A stretch of DNA of 64,000 nucleotides from contig JAXMDC010000003.1 of assembly GCA_046349035.1 (NCBI GenBank), forward strand, positions 620,001-684,000. The letters run 5' to 3'. A program made the position numbers and the translations under genes. Positions 32,433 to 40,197 of the stretch are shown here, piece after piece. The notes under the pieces are model-generated. The model was not told the DNA's origin and ran no database searches. It saw nothing but the letters and a program-made list of their open reading frames with translations. This stretch comes from JAXMDC01 sp046349035 (GTDB taxonomy: Bacteria > Pseudomonadota > Alphaproteobacteria > Rhizobiales > Kaistiaceae). Position 1 is the stretch's first letter. Each line of letters begins with the position of its first letter.

Positions 32433-32720
32433 CTATTGTGACGGCTTGTGGCTTGGCCGCATGCCGAGCGCTTCCTCGGCCTCAATCACATCATCAAGCT
32501 TCGGTTCCGCCTCCAACACCGAGTCATCGTCGGGGGCCATCCCCTCGTTGCTAGCGGTGAGGAGCTGGTGAGCGTCCTGCTCCAGTGCCGCCAATGCTTT
32601 CTTTTTCTGACGCAAAGAAAGCGATTGATCATGCAGGATGTCGTCTGGACGTCGATGAGTTGATGCCCCTGCGCTCTCGGCAGTCAGCTTCTCTGAGCCA
32701 GGCTTCAGCGTTTCTTGCAT
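32433..32720 (-). CDS. small conserved cytosolic protein
   Basis: A 95-residue charged, helical protein. The middle RRPDDILHDQSLSLRQKKKA, LAALEQDAHQLL resembles small Rhizobiales proteins with the pattern P-x-D-(V/I)-(L/V)-x-D-x-x-L-(S/T)-x-x-x-K-x-x-(I/A)-L, in which a stretch of similar length folds as two helices; function unknown. Acidic residues dominate the C-terminus (DDDSVLEAEPKLDDVIEAEE). An upstream in-frame ATG (32762) lies between the -35 and -10 of the EcfG promoter and so cannot be in the message. The ATG at 32720 is therefore used. Confidence 0.7.
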   Translation of the reverse strand: MQETLKPGSEKLTAESAGASTHRRPDDILHDQSLSLRQKKKALAALEQDAHQLLTASNEGMAPDDDSVLEAEPKLDDVIEAEEALGMRPSHKPSQ

Positions 32721-32751
32721 CGTCGGGAATTCCGGTTCACCCCTGGTCTGC

Positions 32752-32776
32752 AACGTCGCCATAAGAGTGCCGTTCC
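32752..32776 (-). promoter_or_regulatory. EcfG promoter
   Basis: On the minus strand GGAAC (32776-32772), 16 bases, CGTT (32755-32752). It overlaps an alternative ATG and so decides that translation begins at 32720. Confidence 0.83.
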
Positions 32777-32800
32777 AAGATCCTCTTTGCCCCGGCCTTT

Positions 32801-33067
32801 TTACTGGCTGCGTCGTCCCCTCCCATCGACAATCGCCGATCTCACCAGAAGGACGACGATGGCGCCGACCACAGCGCCGATGAAGCCTGCGCCCTCCCCG
32901 ACCCGGTACCAGCCGACCATCTGACCGAAATAGGTCGCGATCATCGCCCCGACGATGCCGAGGAGTGTGGTGAATATGAAGCCTCCCGGCCCTGGCGGCC
33001 CAGGGGTAATAACTTTGGCGACCAAGCCCGCCAGGAAGCCGATGACGATAATCCAAACAATATCCAC
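32801..33067 (-). CDS. GlsB/YeaQ/YmgE family membrane protein
   Basis: An 88-residue protein with three hydrophobic helices: IVWIIVIGFLAGLVAKVITP, FIFTTLLGIVGAMIATYFGQ and GFIGAVVGAIVVLLVRS, with the glycine-rich GPGGF turn. This is the full pattern of the transglycosylase-associated protein family (GlsB/YeaQ/YmgE), which is stress-induced in several bacteria. The start is a GTG at 33067 with TAAGG about ten bases upstream. Neighbouring genes are also stress-type. No exact EcfG site precedes it. Confidence 0.9.
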   Translation of the reverse strand: MDIVWIIVIGFLAGLVAKVITPGPPGPGGFIFTTLLGIVGAMIATYFGQMVGWYRVGEGAGFIGAVVGAIVVLLVRSAIVDGRGRRSQ

Positions 33068-33152
33068 GGCGGCGCCTTAGTTTCGGTGGATGGGTCTCGA
33101 TACAGGCCGCGGGTAGCCGGAGGACGTCGCCCTCCGGCTACCCGCCGGCGGA

Positions 33153-33818
33153 CTAGCGACGGTTCTGCCAACCGCGGCGGGCTGCTTCCGAGTGACCCTC
33201 GGAATCGCCGAACCAACCGCCCTGGCCGTGATCGTCACCGCGATCATCATCGCGGCTGCGGCCGCTGGACCGATAGCCCTCGGAGCGGCTGCTGCGTCCG
33301 TAACCCCCGCGATCCTCGTAAGAGCCGCCGCGACCATTCTCCCGCTCGTCCCATCCGCGGCGAGCGGCTTCGGAATGGCCCTCGGAATCGCCAAACCAGC
33401 CACCACGACCGCGCCGGTCATCGCCCCGATCGTTGTCGTAGTCGCGCGAGGAAGAGCTGCGCCGGTAATCGCCGCCACGTCCATAGTCGTTATCTTCCCG
33501 ACCGCCGCGCGGTCCGGACTGGCGCGACTCCCAACCGCGACGAGACGCTTCCGAGTGACCCTCAAAGTCCCCGAACCAGCCACTCTGCCCGCGATCGTTG
33601 TCGTCGTCGCGACGGCCCGAGGAGCGGCGATCATCGTAGTCCGACCGGCGAGCGTAGCTGCTCCGTCCTTCGCTGCGGCCACCCGAGCCGCGCCGATCAT
33701 CCCAACCTCCGCCGCGGCGGTCGTCGTCCCGACTCCGCGAGCGTGCGTAGTCGCGGTCGTCATCGCTGACGAAGCGGCCCTGTTCGTCGCGATCAGGCAT
33801 GTTCGATCTCCTGTCCAT
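33153..33818 (-). CDS. hydrophilic Arg/Asp/Gly-rich protein with three GWFGD-EGHSEA-RRGW repeats
   Basis: A 221-residue protein dominated by Arg, Asp, Gly and Ser. Three near-identical 17-residue units, GWFGD(S/F)EGHSEA(A/S)RRGW, lie at residues 80-96, 140-156 and 201-217, spaced by about 60 residues of disordered RGDDRR/SYEDRGG sequence. The N-terminus reads PDRDEQGRFVSDDDRDYA. The unit resembles a helical stress motif found singly in other alphaproteobacterial proteins; here it is triplicated. AAGGAAG precedes the ATG at 33818. Upstream GGAAC, 16 bases, GGTT (33878-33902) is a one-mismatch EcfG candidate. Probably a desiccation or nucleoid-type stress protein; inference only. Confidence 0.78.
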   Translation of the reverse strand: MDRRSNMPDRDEQGRFVSDDDRDYARSRSRDDDRRGGGWDDRRGSGGRSEGRSSYARRSDYDDRRSSGRRDDDNDRGQSGWFGDFEGHSEASRRGWESRQSGPRGGREDNDYGRGGDYRRSSSSRDYDNDRGDDRRGRGGWFGDSEGHSEAARRGWDERENGRGGSYEDRGGYGRSSRSEGYRSSGRSRDDDRGDDHGQGGWFGDSEGHSEAARRGWQNRR

Positions 33819-33939
33819 GATGGTTTCTTCCTTGCAAGGTGAAAGCCCCGGCGCGAACGCGCCTTGCCCCAAACTAGAACCGTCGAAACCTCAACTTGTT
33901 CCCCGGCGCCCTGCTCTTCCAAGACCGACGCTTCCTTGG

Positions 33940-33965
33940 GGAACCAGATTTGCCGCAGTGCCGTT
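33940..33965 (+). promoter_or_regulatory. EcfG promoter
   Basis: GGAAC (33940-33944), 17 bases, CGTT (33962-33965), 41 bases upstream of the BON-domain gene. Confidence 0.75.
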
Positions 33966-34006
33966 TTCCGCAGTCCGATCCGGACCAGTGAAGAAAGGAA
34001 CGGTTG

Positions 34007-34765
34007 ATGAGCGACAGAGATCGGTGGAACCAGGGCCGCGATGAGCGCTCGCGTTGGGGGCAGTCGCGGGGCGGAGAGCAGCGAACCGGCAGCGCCGGTT
34101 CCGGCCGCGACTACGGAGATTTCTCCCGCGACCATTCGAACGGCGATTCCGACTATCGATCGGATCGAACCGGCGGCTCCTCCGAATATGATGACAACGG
34201 GGAGTCGCGCGGAGATCGCTGGCGCCAAGAGGGCGACCTGGCCGCTAGCGATTACCGATCAAGCGAGGAGGGCGACTACCGCTCAGGCTGGAGCGGCCGG
34301 CGCGACAGCTACGGCGAGCGTTCAGGTTCGCGCGGCATGCAGGGCTCGGAAGAAGGCAGATCGGCAAGGAGCGGCGCCATGCAAGGCGGTTCCGGTCAAA
34401 TGGGTATGGAGACGCCGTCCGGCCCGCACAAAGGCCGGGGACCGAAGGGCTATACTCGTTCCGATGAACGCATCGAGGAGGACCTGGCGGATCGTCTGAC
34501 CGACGCTCCCGACATCGACGCTTCCGGGATCGAAGTGGCCGTCTCGTCGGGAGAAGTCACGTTGACCGGCTTCGTCCCCGATCGATCGGCGAAACGGAGG
34601 GCCGAGGATCTGGCAGAGGCCGTGTCGGGCGTGAAGCACGTGCAGAACAACTTGCGGGTCAAGGGCAGCGAGGAAACGGCGATGACAGGCTCCCAAGTAG
34701 GGCAAACGTCCCAATCGGCGAAGTCCCGGAGCGGCGGAACCGCGATGAAGTCGACCGGACGTTAG
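34007..34765 (+). CDS. BON domain protein with disordered N-terminus
   Basis: A 252-residue protein. Residues 1-145 are hydrophilic and rich in Arg, Ser, Asp and Gly (SDRDRWNQGRDERSRWGQSR). Then GPKGYTRSDERIEEDLADRL opens a single BON domain (to about residue 220: IEVAVSSGEVTLTGFVPDRS, AEDLAEAVSGVKHVQNNLRV). BON domains bind phospholipid or other surfaces and occur in osmotic-shock proteins such as OsmY. Here there is no signal peptide, so it is probably cytosolic. The ATG at 34007 is preceded by AAGAAAGGAACGG. An EcfG promoter with a 17-base spacer lies upstream. Confidence 0.88.
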   Translation: MSDRDRWNQGRDERSRWGQSRGGEQRTGSAGSGRDYGDFSRDHSNGDSDYRSDRTGGSSEYDDNGESRGDRWRQEGDLAASDYRSSEEGDYRSGWSGRRDSYGERSGSRGMQGSEEGRSARSGAMQGGSGQMGMETPSGPHKGRGPKGYTRSDERIEEDLADRLTDAPDIDASGIEVAVSSGEVTLTGFVPDRSAKRRAEDLAEAVSGVKHVQNNLRVKGSEETAMTGSQVGQTSQSAKSRSGGTAMKSTGR

Positions 34766-34783
34766 TATTCCTCTCGGAAAACG

Positions 34784-34813
34784 ACAGCGGCCGGCGAAGT
34801 CGCCGGCCGCTGT
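34784..34813. terminator. hairpin between convergent genes
   Basis: A 14-base perfect inverted repeat (ACAGCGGCCGGCGA / TCGCCGGCCGCTGT) separated by two bases, located between the BON gene (plus) and a small secreted protein gene (minus). It has no long T tract. Confidence 0.65.
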
Positions 34814-34836
34814 AGCCGCACCAAGATCCTGCCAGT

Positions 34837-35169
34837 CTACCGCGTCGGCTGATTTTCGCCCGCCTGGGCAGTAATCCACCCCTGACAGAAGCTGACCGCG
34901 TCGGGCATGAACATGCTGGCATTGGCATTGACGACACTGCACCGATAGCCGGTGTCGAGCTTCTGCTGCTCTGAAAGGGACTTGGCCCACGCGGCGAATT
35001 TGCCCGCATCCTTCGGGTCCACATCCTTCTGACCAAGATTGCCCAACGGGTCAGCTCGATCCAGGGTCTGCGCACTATAGGGGTTGACCGAAGGCGTCTG
35101 CTGCGCCTGAGCCAGCGCTGGGCTGGCGGCATAGAGCACGCCACTCGTAAGAAGAATCAGCTTGATCAT
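34837..35169 (-). CDS. small secreted two-cysteine protein (paralogue 3)
   Basis: A 110-residue exported protein: signal peptide (MIKLILLTSGVLYAASPALA-QAQ), then a region ending in KFAAWAKSLSEQQKLDTGYR and the cysteine pair YRCSVVNANASMF / SFCQGW. The spacing between the cysteines (17 residues) equals that of paralogue 2, and the phrase RCSVV that of paralogue 1. GGAGAA precedes the start at 35169. The three genes show a family of short envelope proteins expanded in this segment. Confidence 0.75.
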   Translation of the reverse strand: MIKLILLTSGVLYAASPALAQAQQTPSVNPYSAQTLDRADPLGNLGQKDVDPKDAGKFAAWAKSLSEQQKLDTGYRCSVVNANASMFMPDAVSFCQGWITAQAGENQPTR

Positions 35170-35221
35170 GTCAGTTCTCCATGGCTCCGAGCACTTGCGA
35201 ATAGGCGGGGACGCTGGCCGC

Positions 35222-36151
35222 TCAGCGCGCCAACGCCCGCGCGCCAGGCGTCTCGTTTTCATCGCGGTGAATTCCGCCTAGGGCAGCAGCAGCCGCCGCG
35301 ATGAATGCGCCGATCATCAAAGCGAAGAACGAGAGATAGGAGAGGGTAGCACCGACCTTCCGAGCTTCGTCCGCCGCGGTTGCAGCCTTTGCCGCCGCGG
35401 CTTTGGCTTGGTCGATCATGCCCGCGACGCGACGCTCCGCTTCGTCTTGAGCAATGCCCGTACGAGCGGCGGCCATCTGAGCGAGGTATGCACGGTCGGC
35501 CGGCGAGACGTCCCCATCGCGCAGTCCGGTGGCAAGGATACGGGCCACCTCGCCCCGAAGCTCGGGTGTGGCTGGCATTGCAGCGGGGGCAGCGGCATTC
35601 ACCGATTGCGCCGGAGCGCGAAACAGCGAGTCCACGAAATAGGCGGTGGGATCAGTGATGCCGGACTGAGCCGTTCCCTGGGCCGCGCTCGAAGCAACGC
35701 CCGCCACTGCATTCGCACCGGTTCCGAGAATCCCCGACACGGCCGAGGTCAACAGCCCGGCACCGACCAGCGTGGCGATCGCCCAGGAAAGGAAGCCGTT
35801 GGCGGTGTCGCGGAAAAACGCCTCGTGGGACCGGATTCCAGACCACTTCACGCGAAGCCGCCCGGTCAGATAGCCGCCAAGTCCGGCGGACAGCCACTGC
35901 ATGACGACCAGCCAAATGGCCGCGCCGACGCCGACAGCACTCGCCGTGGCGCCCGTGCCGGCCCACGGCGACACTGCGGAGAGACCGATGCCGGCTCCAA
36001 GCATTAGGAGCAACAAGGAGACCACCGCGCCAGTGGCCGCCCCTCCCAACACCGCACCCCAGCTGACACCTGAGGATGCGTTCGAGTTGGTTGAGAACGC
36101 CTCGGTCTCGACAACCGCGGCGGCGATAGGGGGTGAAGTCAATATGGCCAT
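35222..36151 (-). CDS. integral membrane protein of unknown function
   Basis: A 309-residue protein. Two transmembrane helices near residues 30-90 (WGAVLGGAATGAVVSLLLLM, GVGAAIWLVVMQWLSAGLGG), the phrase GYLTGRLRVKW and helices around 120-150 are followed by a soluble section (residues 185-270, PELRGEVARILATGL, AQMAAARTGIAQDEAERRVA). The last helix is near the C-terminus (LSYLSFFALMIGAFIAAAAAA). Similar membrane proteins occur in Rhizobiales without known role. The start at 36151 has GGAGG eight bases upstream. A 27-residue membrane peptide gene ends 15 bases before it and is surely cotranscribed. Confidence 0.75.
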   Translation of the reverse strand: MAILTSPPIAAAVVETEAFSTNSNASSGVSWGAVLGGAATGAVVSLLLLMLGAGIGLSAVSPWAGTGATASAVGVGAAIWLVVMQWLSAGLGGYLTGRLRVKWSGIRSHEAFFRDTANGFLSWAIATLVGAGLLTSAVSGILGTGANAVAGVASSAAQGTAQSGITDPTAYFVDSLFRAPAQSVNAAAPAAMPATPELRGEVARILATGLRDGDVSPADRAYLAQMAAARTGIAQDEAERRVAGMIDQAKAAAAKAATAADEARKVGATLSYLSFFALMIGAFIAAAAAALGGIHRDENETPGARALAR

Positions 36152-36166
36152 TCCCAAGTCCTCCAA

Positions 36167-36250
36167 TCAGCGCCAGAGCAGGGCAAGCAGCAGAATGATC
36201 GGGAGTGGGATGCCGAGTAGCCAAAGCAGTATTCCGCGACCGGTGCCCAT
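36167..36250 (-). CDS. 27-residue hydrophobic membrane peptide
   Basis: MGTGRGILLWLLGIPLPIIL continues as LLALLWR and stops: one short transmembrane helix with two prolines. Peptides of this pattern (G-R-G-I-L-L-W-L-L-G-x-P-x-P-I) are common in alphaproteobacterial genomes next to stress genes. GGAGG is ten bases before the ATG. A one-mismatch EcfG site (GCAAC, 16 bases, CGTT, 36287-36311) lies upstream. Confidence 0.75.
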   Translation of the reverse strand: MGTGRGILLWLLGIPLPIILLLALLWR

Positions 36251-36399
36251 CGGTTACCTCCAGGGAAAAATCGATTGCGCCGATAGAACGCCCACGAGAG
36301 GAGGAGGTTGCCTGCTCCGGCCGCGGTACGAGTGCTGCAACTTTTTGGGTCCGCATTTCGTTCTTTGCTCAGTCTCTGGATTCGATAGGAGGCCGATCG

Positions 36400-36654
36400 A
36401 TGAGGACGAAAATCGCGACCGCGGTCCTTGCGACACTGTTCGCGGCAGTCACGGGGCTGGGAATCGCAAGCGCGTCCCTCCGGCAGGATTCTGCCGGGCG
36501 AAGCAGCAAGAACGGCGACCGACTACCCCTCGATGCCTGTCAGGTGGGGACGGAGATCCTGGCGGAGTGCAATGCCCTCAGCGTGCGCACGGTCGAAACG
36601 CGCCTGGACGGCCTTTCGATCTTGACGCGAACATCTGCGACCAACGAGTCGTGA
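36400..36654 (+). CDS. small exported protein
   Basis: An 84-residue protein with a signal or anchor helix (MRTKIATAVLATLFAAVTGL, possible cleavage near ASA-SLR) and a mature part holding two cysteines (LDACQVGTEILAECNALSVR). AGGAGG lies seven bases before the ATG, an ideal ribosome-binding site. The family is not recognised. It is convergent with the trehalose operon tail. Confidence 0.65.
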   Translation: MRTKIATAVLATLFAAVTGLGIASASLRQDSAGRSSKNGDRLPLDACQVGTEILAECNALSVRTVETRLDGLSILTRTSATNES

Positions 36655-36665
36655 GTTGCGTCAAG

Positions 36666-36974
36666 CTAGAGGAGTTCGATCTCCTGCGCCCGGACCACGA
36701 TCCGCTGCTGACGGAATGCCGTCTCCAGGCGGGAGCGAAATTGCTGCCACCACTGTCGATCGAGTGACGGCGCGATAACTTCGACGATCACAATGCGGTC
36801 GAGAGTCTCGCCACGGGGGCCGTCCCACCAGCCATCGGCCGGCGATCGCGTGAAGGCGGTCAGGCCACCGAACGTGCGGACAAGCGTATCGACAGCGTCC
36901 GCGTATCGAACATCTCCAGTAATGCGCCCGTGGTTCTCGGTGGCCGGCAAAAGTATCTCGATGAGGTAAGGCAT
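36666..36974 (-). CDS. small conserved protein at the end of the trehalose operon
   Basis: A 102-residue soluble protein: MPYLIEILLPATENHGRITG at the start, VRTFGGLTAFTRSPADGWW in the middle and QWWQQFRSRLETAFRQQRIV near the end. Proteins with F-G-G-(V/L)-T-A-(F/Y)-T-R-x-P and W-W-x-x-(Y/F)-R are found as short alpha+beta conserved proteins in Proteobacteria; no function is known to me. GGAGG precedes the ATG at 36974, only 14 bases after the otsA stop codon, so it is the last gene of that operon. Confidence 0.72.
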   Translation of the reverse strand: MPYLIEILLPATENHGRITGDVRYADAVDTLVRTFGGLTAFTRSPADGWWDGPRGETLDRIVIVEVIAPSLDRQWWQQFRSRLETAFRQQRIVVRAQEIELL

Positions 36975-36988
36975 TCGATCCTTGCCTC

Positions 36989-38413
36989 CTAATGCGACGT
37001 GGCAAGAGCCCGGTGGGCGTTTTCGTGCTGCCCTCCCGCTCGCTCCAACTCGGCCAGGAAGGCCTCGCACCAGCGGGTCACGTCGTTCCTTTGAATCGCT
37101 TCGTACATGCGCTGCCACCGCGTCATTCGTTCATCGATCGGCATGGTCAGTGCGCGGTGGATGGCTGCGGCGGTTTCGTCGATGTCGTAGGGATTCACCA
37201 GGATGGCCCCGCTGCCAAGTTCGCTCGCGGCGCCGGCGAAGCGGGAGATCACAAGGACGCCGGGCGACTGCGGATCCTGGGCTGCTACGTACTCCTTGGC
37301 GACGAGGTTCATCCCATCGCGGAGCGGCGTGACCAAGCCGACGTCGCCCAACCGGTACAGCCCGGCTAAAGCCGGCCGGCTTATGGCGCGATTGACGTAG
37401 CGGATCGGTGTCCAGTCGACGTCGCCAAGGGCTCCGTTGATCCGGCCGGCCAGCTCGGCCACCTGCCTTTGCATCTCGGCGTATTCGCGCACCTCGGTTC
37501 GAGACGGCGGCGAGACTTGAAGATAGGTGACGCTGTTGCGCGCCGGTGGGTTATTGGTGACGTAACGATTGAAGGCCTCGATCCGCTGTGTGATCCCTTT
37601 GGAATAGTCGAGGCGGTCGACACCGATTATCAGGCGGCGAGAGCCGATGCTGGCCCGCAGCCGCTGTACAATCGGATTGCGGACTGCCCTCGCCGCCATG
37701 GTTGCGAACTCATCGGTCTCTATCCCGATCGGAAAGACTCCGACACGGAACTGACGGCTCCAACCCTCGAAGAGGTGGGGAGCGACCTGCCGTATTCCGA
37801 GATTCTCGCGTTCCATGCAGGCGACGAAGTTGTCCGCGTCGTAGGCCGTCTGGAAGCCAACGAGATCGTAGGTGCAGAGCGCCCGCACGATATGCTCGTG
37901 CGGCGGGAGGGCGAGAAAGACATCGGGTGGAGGCCAGGGAATGTGCAGGAAGAAGCCGAGAGGATTGGCAATGCCCATCTGCCGCAATTCCGCAGCCAGA
38001 GGGATGAGGTGGTAGTCGTGAACCCAGACAATATCGTCCGGCCGAAGCTGCTGGGCGAGCATCCGCGCGAAGTAGCGGTTGACGCGGAAATAGCCGGCCA
38101 TGTCCTTTCGGGAGAAGTCCGTCAGGTCGAGCCGGTAGTGCAGAAGGGGCCACAGCGAGCTGTTAGCGAAGCCGTTGTAGTATTCCTCGACATCCTTCTT
38201 CGTCAGATCGACCAGCGAATAAGTGATCGCGCCAAAGACCTGCGTGCGCGGGCTCTCGAGCTCCAGATCGCCGCTGGTCTTGCCGGACCAGCCGAACCAG
38301 AGGCCTCCCCGTTCGGCCAAGGCGGCTCGAAGCGCGACTGCGAGTCCGCCCGATGCCGCTCCACTCTGGGGCACGGGTACGCGATTGGAGACAACGACCA
38401 GGCGCGACGTCAA
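36989..38413 (-). CDS. otsA: trehalose-6-phosphate synthase
   Basis: A 474-residue GT20 glycosyltransferase that makes trehalose 6-phosphate from UDP-glucose and glucose 6-phosphate in the cytosol. Characteristic segments are LVVVSNRVPVP at the N-terminus, WPLLHYRLD, VWVHDYHLIPLAAELR, GFFLHIPWPPPDV, IGVDRLDYSKGI and LRDGMNLVAKEYVAAQ. The length is normal. Its ATG overlaps the stop of the GH15 gene by four bases (ATGA). Trehalose is a stress protectant, and the operon is preceded by an EcfG promoter, so synthesis is expected to rise in the general stress response. Confidence 0.97.
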   Translation of the reverse strand: MTSRLVVVSNRVPVPQSGAASGGLAVALRAALAERGGLWFGWSGKTSGDLELESPRTQVFGAITYSLVDLTKKDVEEYYNGFANSSLWPLLHYRLDLTDFSRKDMAGYFRVNRYFARMLAQQLRPDDIVWVHDYHLIPLAAELRQMGIANPLGFFLHIPWPPPDVFLALPPHEHIVRALCTYDLVGFQTAYDADNFVACMERENLGIRQVAPHLFEGWSRQFRVGVFPIGIETDEFATMAARAVRNPIVQRLRASIGSRRLIIGVDRLDYSKGITQRIEAFNRYVTNNPPARNSVTYLQVSPPSRTEVREYAEMQRQVAELAGRINGALGDVDWTPIRYVNRAISRPALAGLYRLGDVGLVTPLRDGMNLVAKEYVAAQDPQSPGVLVISRFAGAASELGSGAILVNPYDIDETAAAIHRALTMPIDERMTRWQRMYEAIQRNDVTRWCEAFLAELERAGGQHENAHRALATSH

Positions 38414-40197
38414 AACGCCTCCTCCCAGGGGGGTGAGAGGCGGATCGCTGCATTGATCAAGCCGACCATCGAGTAAGTCTGCGGGAAGTTTCCCCAGAGT
38501 TCGCCTGTTTCGACACGGATTCCCTCCGACAGGAGGCCAAGTCGGTTTCGGTGCATCAGCATTTCGCTGAAACTCTCGCGGGCTTCGGCGAGACGGCCGA
38601 CGCGGGCGAGCGCGTCAATCAGCCAAAACGTGCAGGCGCTAAAGGCAGACGCCGCCTCGCCGAAATCGTCGGGGATGCGATAGCGATAAAGGTGGTGCCC
38701 GGCGCGCAGCGTCTTCTCCACAACCGCCAGCGTTGCCGCAAACCTCGCATCCGACGCGGCGAGGAATCCGACCTCGGGCATCAAGAGCAGGCTGGCGTCG
38801 ATGTCCTCGCCACCAAACCTGGAAACGAAATGACCGCGCGTCGGGTTCCATGCTTGGACCAGAATCGCCTCACGCATCTGGTCGGCGGCAGTTCTCCAGA
38901 ATCCGAAGCGGTCGGCCAGCCCCAGCCGAGCCGCGATGCGGGCAAGGCGATCGGCGGCGGCCCAACACATCATGGCGGAGTGGGTATGAACGGCTGATCG
39001 GGATCGGTATTCCCATAACCCGGCGTCGGGCTCGGACCACCGTCGGAGAGCCTGCTGCCCTAGCGGCTCAAGCCGGCGATAAAGGGCGGTGTCGCCCATC
39101 GCCGGCAGGCGCGCGTCGTAGAACGACTGAGCAATCGCCAGAATAAGCGACCCATAGCCGTCGTTCTGGCGTTGCGAATATGCGGCGTTGCCGCGGCGCA
39201 CCGGCCCCAGACTGCGATACCCCTCGAGTGACGGTGCTGTCGCTTCCGCAAGACTGCTCTCCAGACCCAGTCCGTAGAGCGGCTGGAGATAGCCGTCAGC
39301 CGAATTGCCGACGATGTTCGTTACATAGCGGAGATAGCCCTCCATGGTCCGCGTCGCCCCAAGTCGGTTCAGCGCCCGAACAGTGAAGAACGCATCGCGC
39401 AGCCAGCAGTAGCGATAGTCCCAGTTGCGGCCGCCCCCTCCGTATTCCGGAACGGAGGTCGTAAGAGCGGCGACGATGCCCCCGGTTTCTTCAAAGCTGC
39501 AGAGCTTCAAAGTTATGGCAGCGCGAATAACCACCTCCTGCCATTCGAGCGGCACCGAAAGCGCCCGGGTCCAGTCGATCCAGTAGGCTTCCGTCTGGTC
39601 CAGGAACTGTCGGGCCATTTCGAGCGGAGCCTCGCTCAGCGGTTCGTCCGGTCCCAGCGAGAATGCGACTGGGCGATCAAGGACGAAGGGCGTCCCGCTC
39701 TCGAGATAGGCGATCGGCATGTTCGTGGTCAGACGTAGCGCTCGCTCTCCCAATGAGAAGCGGAGGTGGTTGGAGCCGCGGGTGGTCGTCGCGGCGTAGG
39801 CGCCATATCCGTGTCGAGGGGAAACACGAACGGTTATTCGCGGCCGGCCGACCAGCGGTTCGGCGACCCGGATCAGAGTGACCGGCCGAAATACACGCGA
39901 CTGGCTGCGAAAGCGCGGAGCGAAATCGACGATGCGGACGCTGGAGCCATCGGCATCCGTAAGGATGGTTTCGAGAATGGCGGTATTGCGTCGGTACGAC
40001 TGTTCGGCGTGGACGAGGTGGGGGACGACGATGCGCCACTCGCCGAACGGCTTGTCGCCGGACAGAAGCCGACAGAAAACCGGGTCACCATCGAGCCGTG
40101 GCACGCAGAACCAAACGATGCCGCCCTCTCCATCGAGAAGAGCGGCGATTGCCGCGTTGCCAATAACCCCAAGGTCGAGGGAAGACTGTTCAGGCAC
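38410..40197 (-). CDS. GH15 family glycoside hydrolase (glucoamylase/trehalase-like)
   Basis: A 595-residue protein: an N-terminal beta-sandwich (LDLGVIGNAAIAALLDGEGG, IVWFCVPRLDGDPVF) and a C-terminal (alpha/alpha)6 barrel with NWDYRYCWLRDAFF and later acidic helices. GH15 includes glucoamylases, glucodextranases and trehalases. Between otsB and otsA, a trehalase or an oligosaccharide-trimming role is most plausible. The GTG start at 40197 overlaps the otsB stop by eight bases; its ribosome-binding site is weak, consistent with translational coupling. No signal peptide, so cytosolic. GH15 genes adjacent to otsA/otsB are a recurring arrangement. Confidence 0.9.
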   Translation of the reverse strand: MPEQSSLDLGVIGNAAIAALLDGEGGIVWFCVPRLDGDPVFCRLLSGDKPFGEWRIVVPHLVHAEQSYRRNTAILETILTDADGSSVRIVDFAPRFRSQSRVFRPVTLIRVAEPLVGRPRITVRVSPRHGYGAYAATTTRGSNHLRFSLGERALRLTTNMPIAYLESGTPFVLDRPVAFSLGPDEPLSEAPLEMARQFLDQTEAYWIDWTRALSVPLEWQEVVIRAAITLKLCSFEETGGIVAALTTSVPEYGGGGRNWDYRYCWLRDAFFTVRALNRLGATRTMEGYLRYVTNIVGNSADGYLQPLYGLGLESSLAEATAPSLEGYRSLGPVRRGNAAYSQRQNDGYGSLILAIAQSFYDARLPAMGDTALYRRLEPLGQQALRRWSEPDAGLWEYRSRSAVHTHSAMMCWAAADRLARIAARLGLADRFGFWRTAADQMREAILVQAWNPTRGHFVSRFGGEDIDASLLLMPEVGFLAASDARFAATLAVVEKTLRAGHHLYRYRIPDDFGEAASAFSACTFWLIDALARVGRLAEARESFSEMLMHRNRLGLLSEGIRVETGELWGNFPQTYSMVGLINAAIRLSPPWEEAF

